From positions 1-20,930 of the IMG/VR virus record IMGVR_UViG_3300036884_000069: a stretch of DNA of 20,930 nt; one strand, written 5' to 3'. Source of the DNA: a virus. Position numbers and translations under genes: made by a program. Below are positions 19,752-20,930 of this stretch, in pieces (position 1 is the first letter of the stretch; the number at the start of each line of letters is the position of its first letter). The notes under the pieces were generated by a model. It saw only the letters and a program-made list of their open reading frames with translations, searched no databases and was not told the DNA's origin.

Positions 19752-20930
19752 AGCTGAACCTGCTTCACGTCTTGGTAGGAGTTTCCCATATACGCCTTCA
19801 TCGGGAACCGCCCGTCGAAACTCATAATCTTCTGAATGTCCCGTAGAAGGTCCATCCCCTCGGGTTTATAATAATCGAACAGCACGGCATCGTACGTGTA
19901 AAGCACCGCACAGGTCTTATACCCCTTCAAGAAGTCCAAAACGGCTTTGACCTTGGGAATGCTTAATTCGCCCTCAGTCGCTTGGAGGATGTAGTTGAAT
20001 ACTTTGGGTGGGTCAGGCTCGGAAATGTGCTTAGACGTAATCCTACGCTTAAAGAAGGGGGTTAAAACGTATCCTTGGCTCTTGAATAGCTCCCATTGCT
20101 CGGTCATGAACCCCTTGGTAGAGGCAAGATACTTGATATGTGAGTACTTATCCTCGATACCGCCATAAAACTGCCGAAAGGTAATGGCTTTGGCTTCTTT
20201 GATGTCGGTCTCATCCACCGTCTTTTTGTTGAAATACAGCTTCGCCAGATACCCATAAATATCAGTGGTTATCGGAACGTCATATTTTACGAGCCTACTG
20301 ATAATTCGAGGGTGGAAGGTGGTATAGTCCAGCACCACGATTGCCCCGTTCTCTCCATACCTTGACACGAAACATTTTCGAGTGCCGTCAGTCTGATTGA
20401 GAGCCGCATAATTCACACCGCCATAGCGATTGCTCGGACGCCCTGTGGAAGTATAGACGTTGTACTGGCTATACGTGATGCCCGTGATACCGGGGTCAAT
20501 GTCATACCTTTCCTTGAACAGCTTTCGGTCCACACAGATACCTTGACTTTCCAACTCCCCAAGAGTTCCGATGATAAGGTCATTGAAACGGATGAATGGC
20601 AAGTCGGGTTCGTAGCCTTTCACCAGTTCCGTAAGGTCATCCGCCAATCCATCAAACATTTCCTTATGCTTCATCAGCGGGATAACAAGGTTCAGGCAGT
20701 CATGACCCGAGGCATTCTTACGGACAAGGTAATGGGCGGGAGTCTCGTATTCCGACGCCTCGAAGATTTCATTCGTCCGCATCCATGAGAGAGCATTGGC
20801 ATCATAAACATTTGGGACTCTCCAGTAGCACTGGTCAAAGGCTTTCTTGTCGAGCGCCCATTTGACGTTCGGCATTTGAAGAATGCTACGAGCCACTTCG
20901 GAGTTTACTTGTGGCTTGGAATCGGGGTGA
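19748..20930 (-). CDS. Family A DNA polymerase, C-terminal part; 5' end outside window
   Basis: The frame stays open to the window edge with no convincing start, so the N-terminus is missing; about 393 residues are visible. The polymerase domain is recognisable: YTSTGRPSNRYGGVNYAALN (the TGR template-binding stretch), motif A IVVLDYTTFHPRIISRL, an O-helix-like segment KEAKAITFRQFYGG, YVLTPFFKRRIT, the NYILQATEGEL helix, and a motif C position LYTYDAVLFD, where YDA replaces the usual HDE but the catalytic Asp remains. The upstream visible part is probably the end of the exonuclease or linker region (TLGELESQGICVDRKLFKERY). This is the replicative polymerase working with the helicase, SSB and 5' nuclease here. 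It is divergent from Pol I, so the exact subfamily is unsure. Confidence 0.85.
   Translation of the reverse strand, partial: HPDSKPQVNSEVARSILQMPNVKWALDKKAFDQCYWRVPNVYDANALSWMRTNEIFEASEYETPAHYLVRKNASGHDCLNLVIPLMKHKEMFDGLADDLTELVKGYEPDLPFIRFNDLIIGTLGELESQGICVDRKLFKERYDIDPGITGITYSQYNVYTSTGRPSNRYGGVNYAALNQTDGTRKCFVSRYGENGAIVVLDYTTFHPRIISRLVKYDVPITTDIYGYLAKLYFNKKTVDETDIKEAKAITFRQFYGGIEDKYSHIKYLASTKGFMTEQWELFKSQGYVLTPFFKRRITSKHISEPDPPKVFNYILQATEGELSIPKVKAVLDFLKGYKTCAVLYTYDAVLFDYYKPEGMDLLRDIQKIMSFDGRFPMKAYMGNSYQDVKQVQL

Noticed and set aside
1-20930. CRISPR array or tandem DNA repeats
   Set aside because: No regularly spaced direct repeats were found; the repeats in this window are at protein level (DUF723 modules, 15-residue units).

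Overview
The window looks like part of a large, lytic, tailed-phage (myovirus-type) genome. It carries a phage replication and recombination kit: a DnaB/gp41-type helicase, a gp32-like single-strand DNA-binding protein, a RecA/UvsX-type recombinase, a 5'-3' exonuclease, an endonuclease VII-type HNH protein, a family A DNA polymerase and an adenosylcobalamin-dependent (class II) ribonucleotide reductase. There are no ribosomal, tRNA or host metabolic operons. Genes are packed with 1-20 bp gaps or ATGA overlaps, and nearly all lie on the minus strand. The host cannot be named. The two best promoters match bacterial sigma70 consensus, and B12-dependent nucleotide reduction would suit a host that has B12.

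Layout. Bases 1-2003: a MoxR-type AAA+ ATPase followed by the start of a HEAGH metallopeptidase, with an HNH endonuclease gene wedged between them; a terminator and a near-consensus promoter abut just upstream. Bases 2023-3345: a protein with a disordered tail and a coiled-coil membrane protein, both unrecognised and both preceded by the same ATATTTATA element. Bases 3405-8480: a zinc-finger/Vsr-like endonuclease, class II RNR, helicase and another endonuclease. Bases 8587-9785: one plus-strand gene with its own strong promoter, coding for a conserved protein of unknown function. Bases 9721-15056: HNH endonuclease, two tiny genes, exonuclease, DUF723-type endonuclease, a 58-residue gene, RecA-type recombinase and SSB. 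Bases 15185-18418: endonuclease VII-like protein, possible ribbon-helix-helix protein, a four-module DUF723-type endonuclease, and two unrecognised genes. Bases 18454-19751: a plus-strand DUF723-type endonuclease coupled to a J-domain protein. Bases 19748-20930: the C-terminal part of DNA polymerase A.

Functionally the core is DNA replication, recombination and dNTP supply. Eight putative endonuclease genes of at least four nuclease architectures sit between those core genes, mostly overlapping or within 10 bp of a neighbour, and several are visibly more AT-rich than it. This is the pattern of free-standing homing endonucleases. No stretch over 300 bp lacks a gene; the longest gap is 8481-8669, which holds promoters. 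The most notable leads are the modular DUF723 arrays, the 11/15-residue basic repeats in the HNH proteins, the shared ATATTTATA element before three unrecognised genes, the lone plus-strand cargo gene, and a J-domain protein that may carry a capsid-targeting leader.
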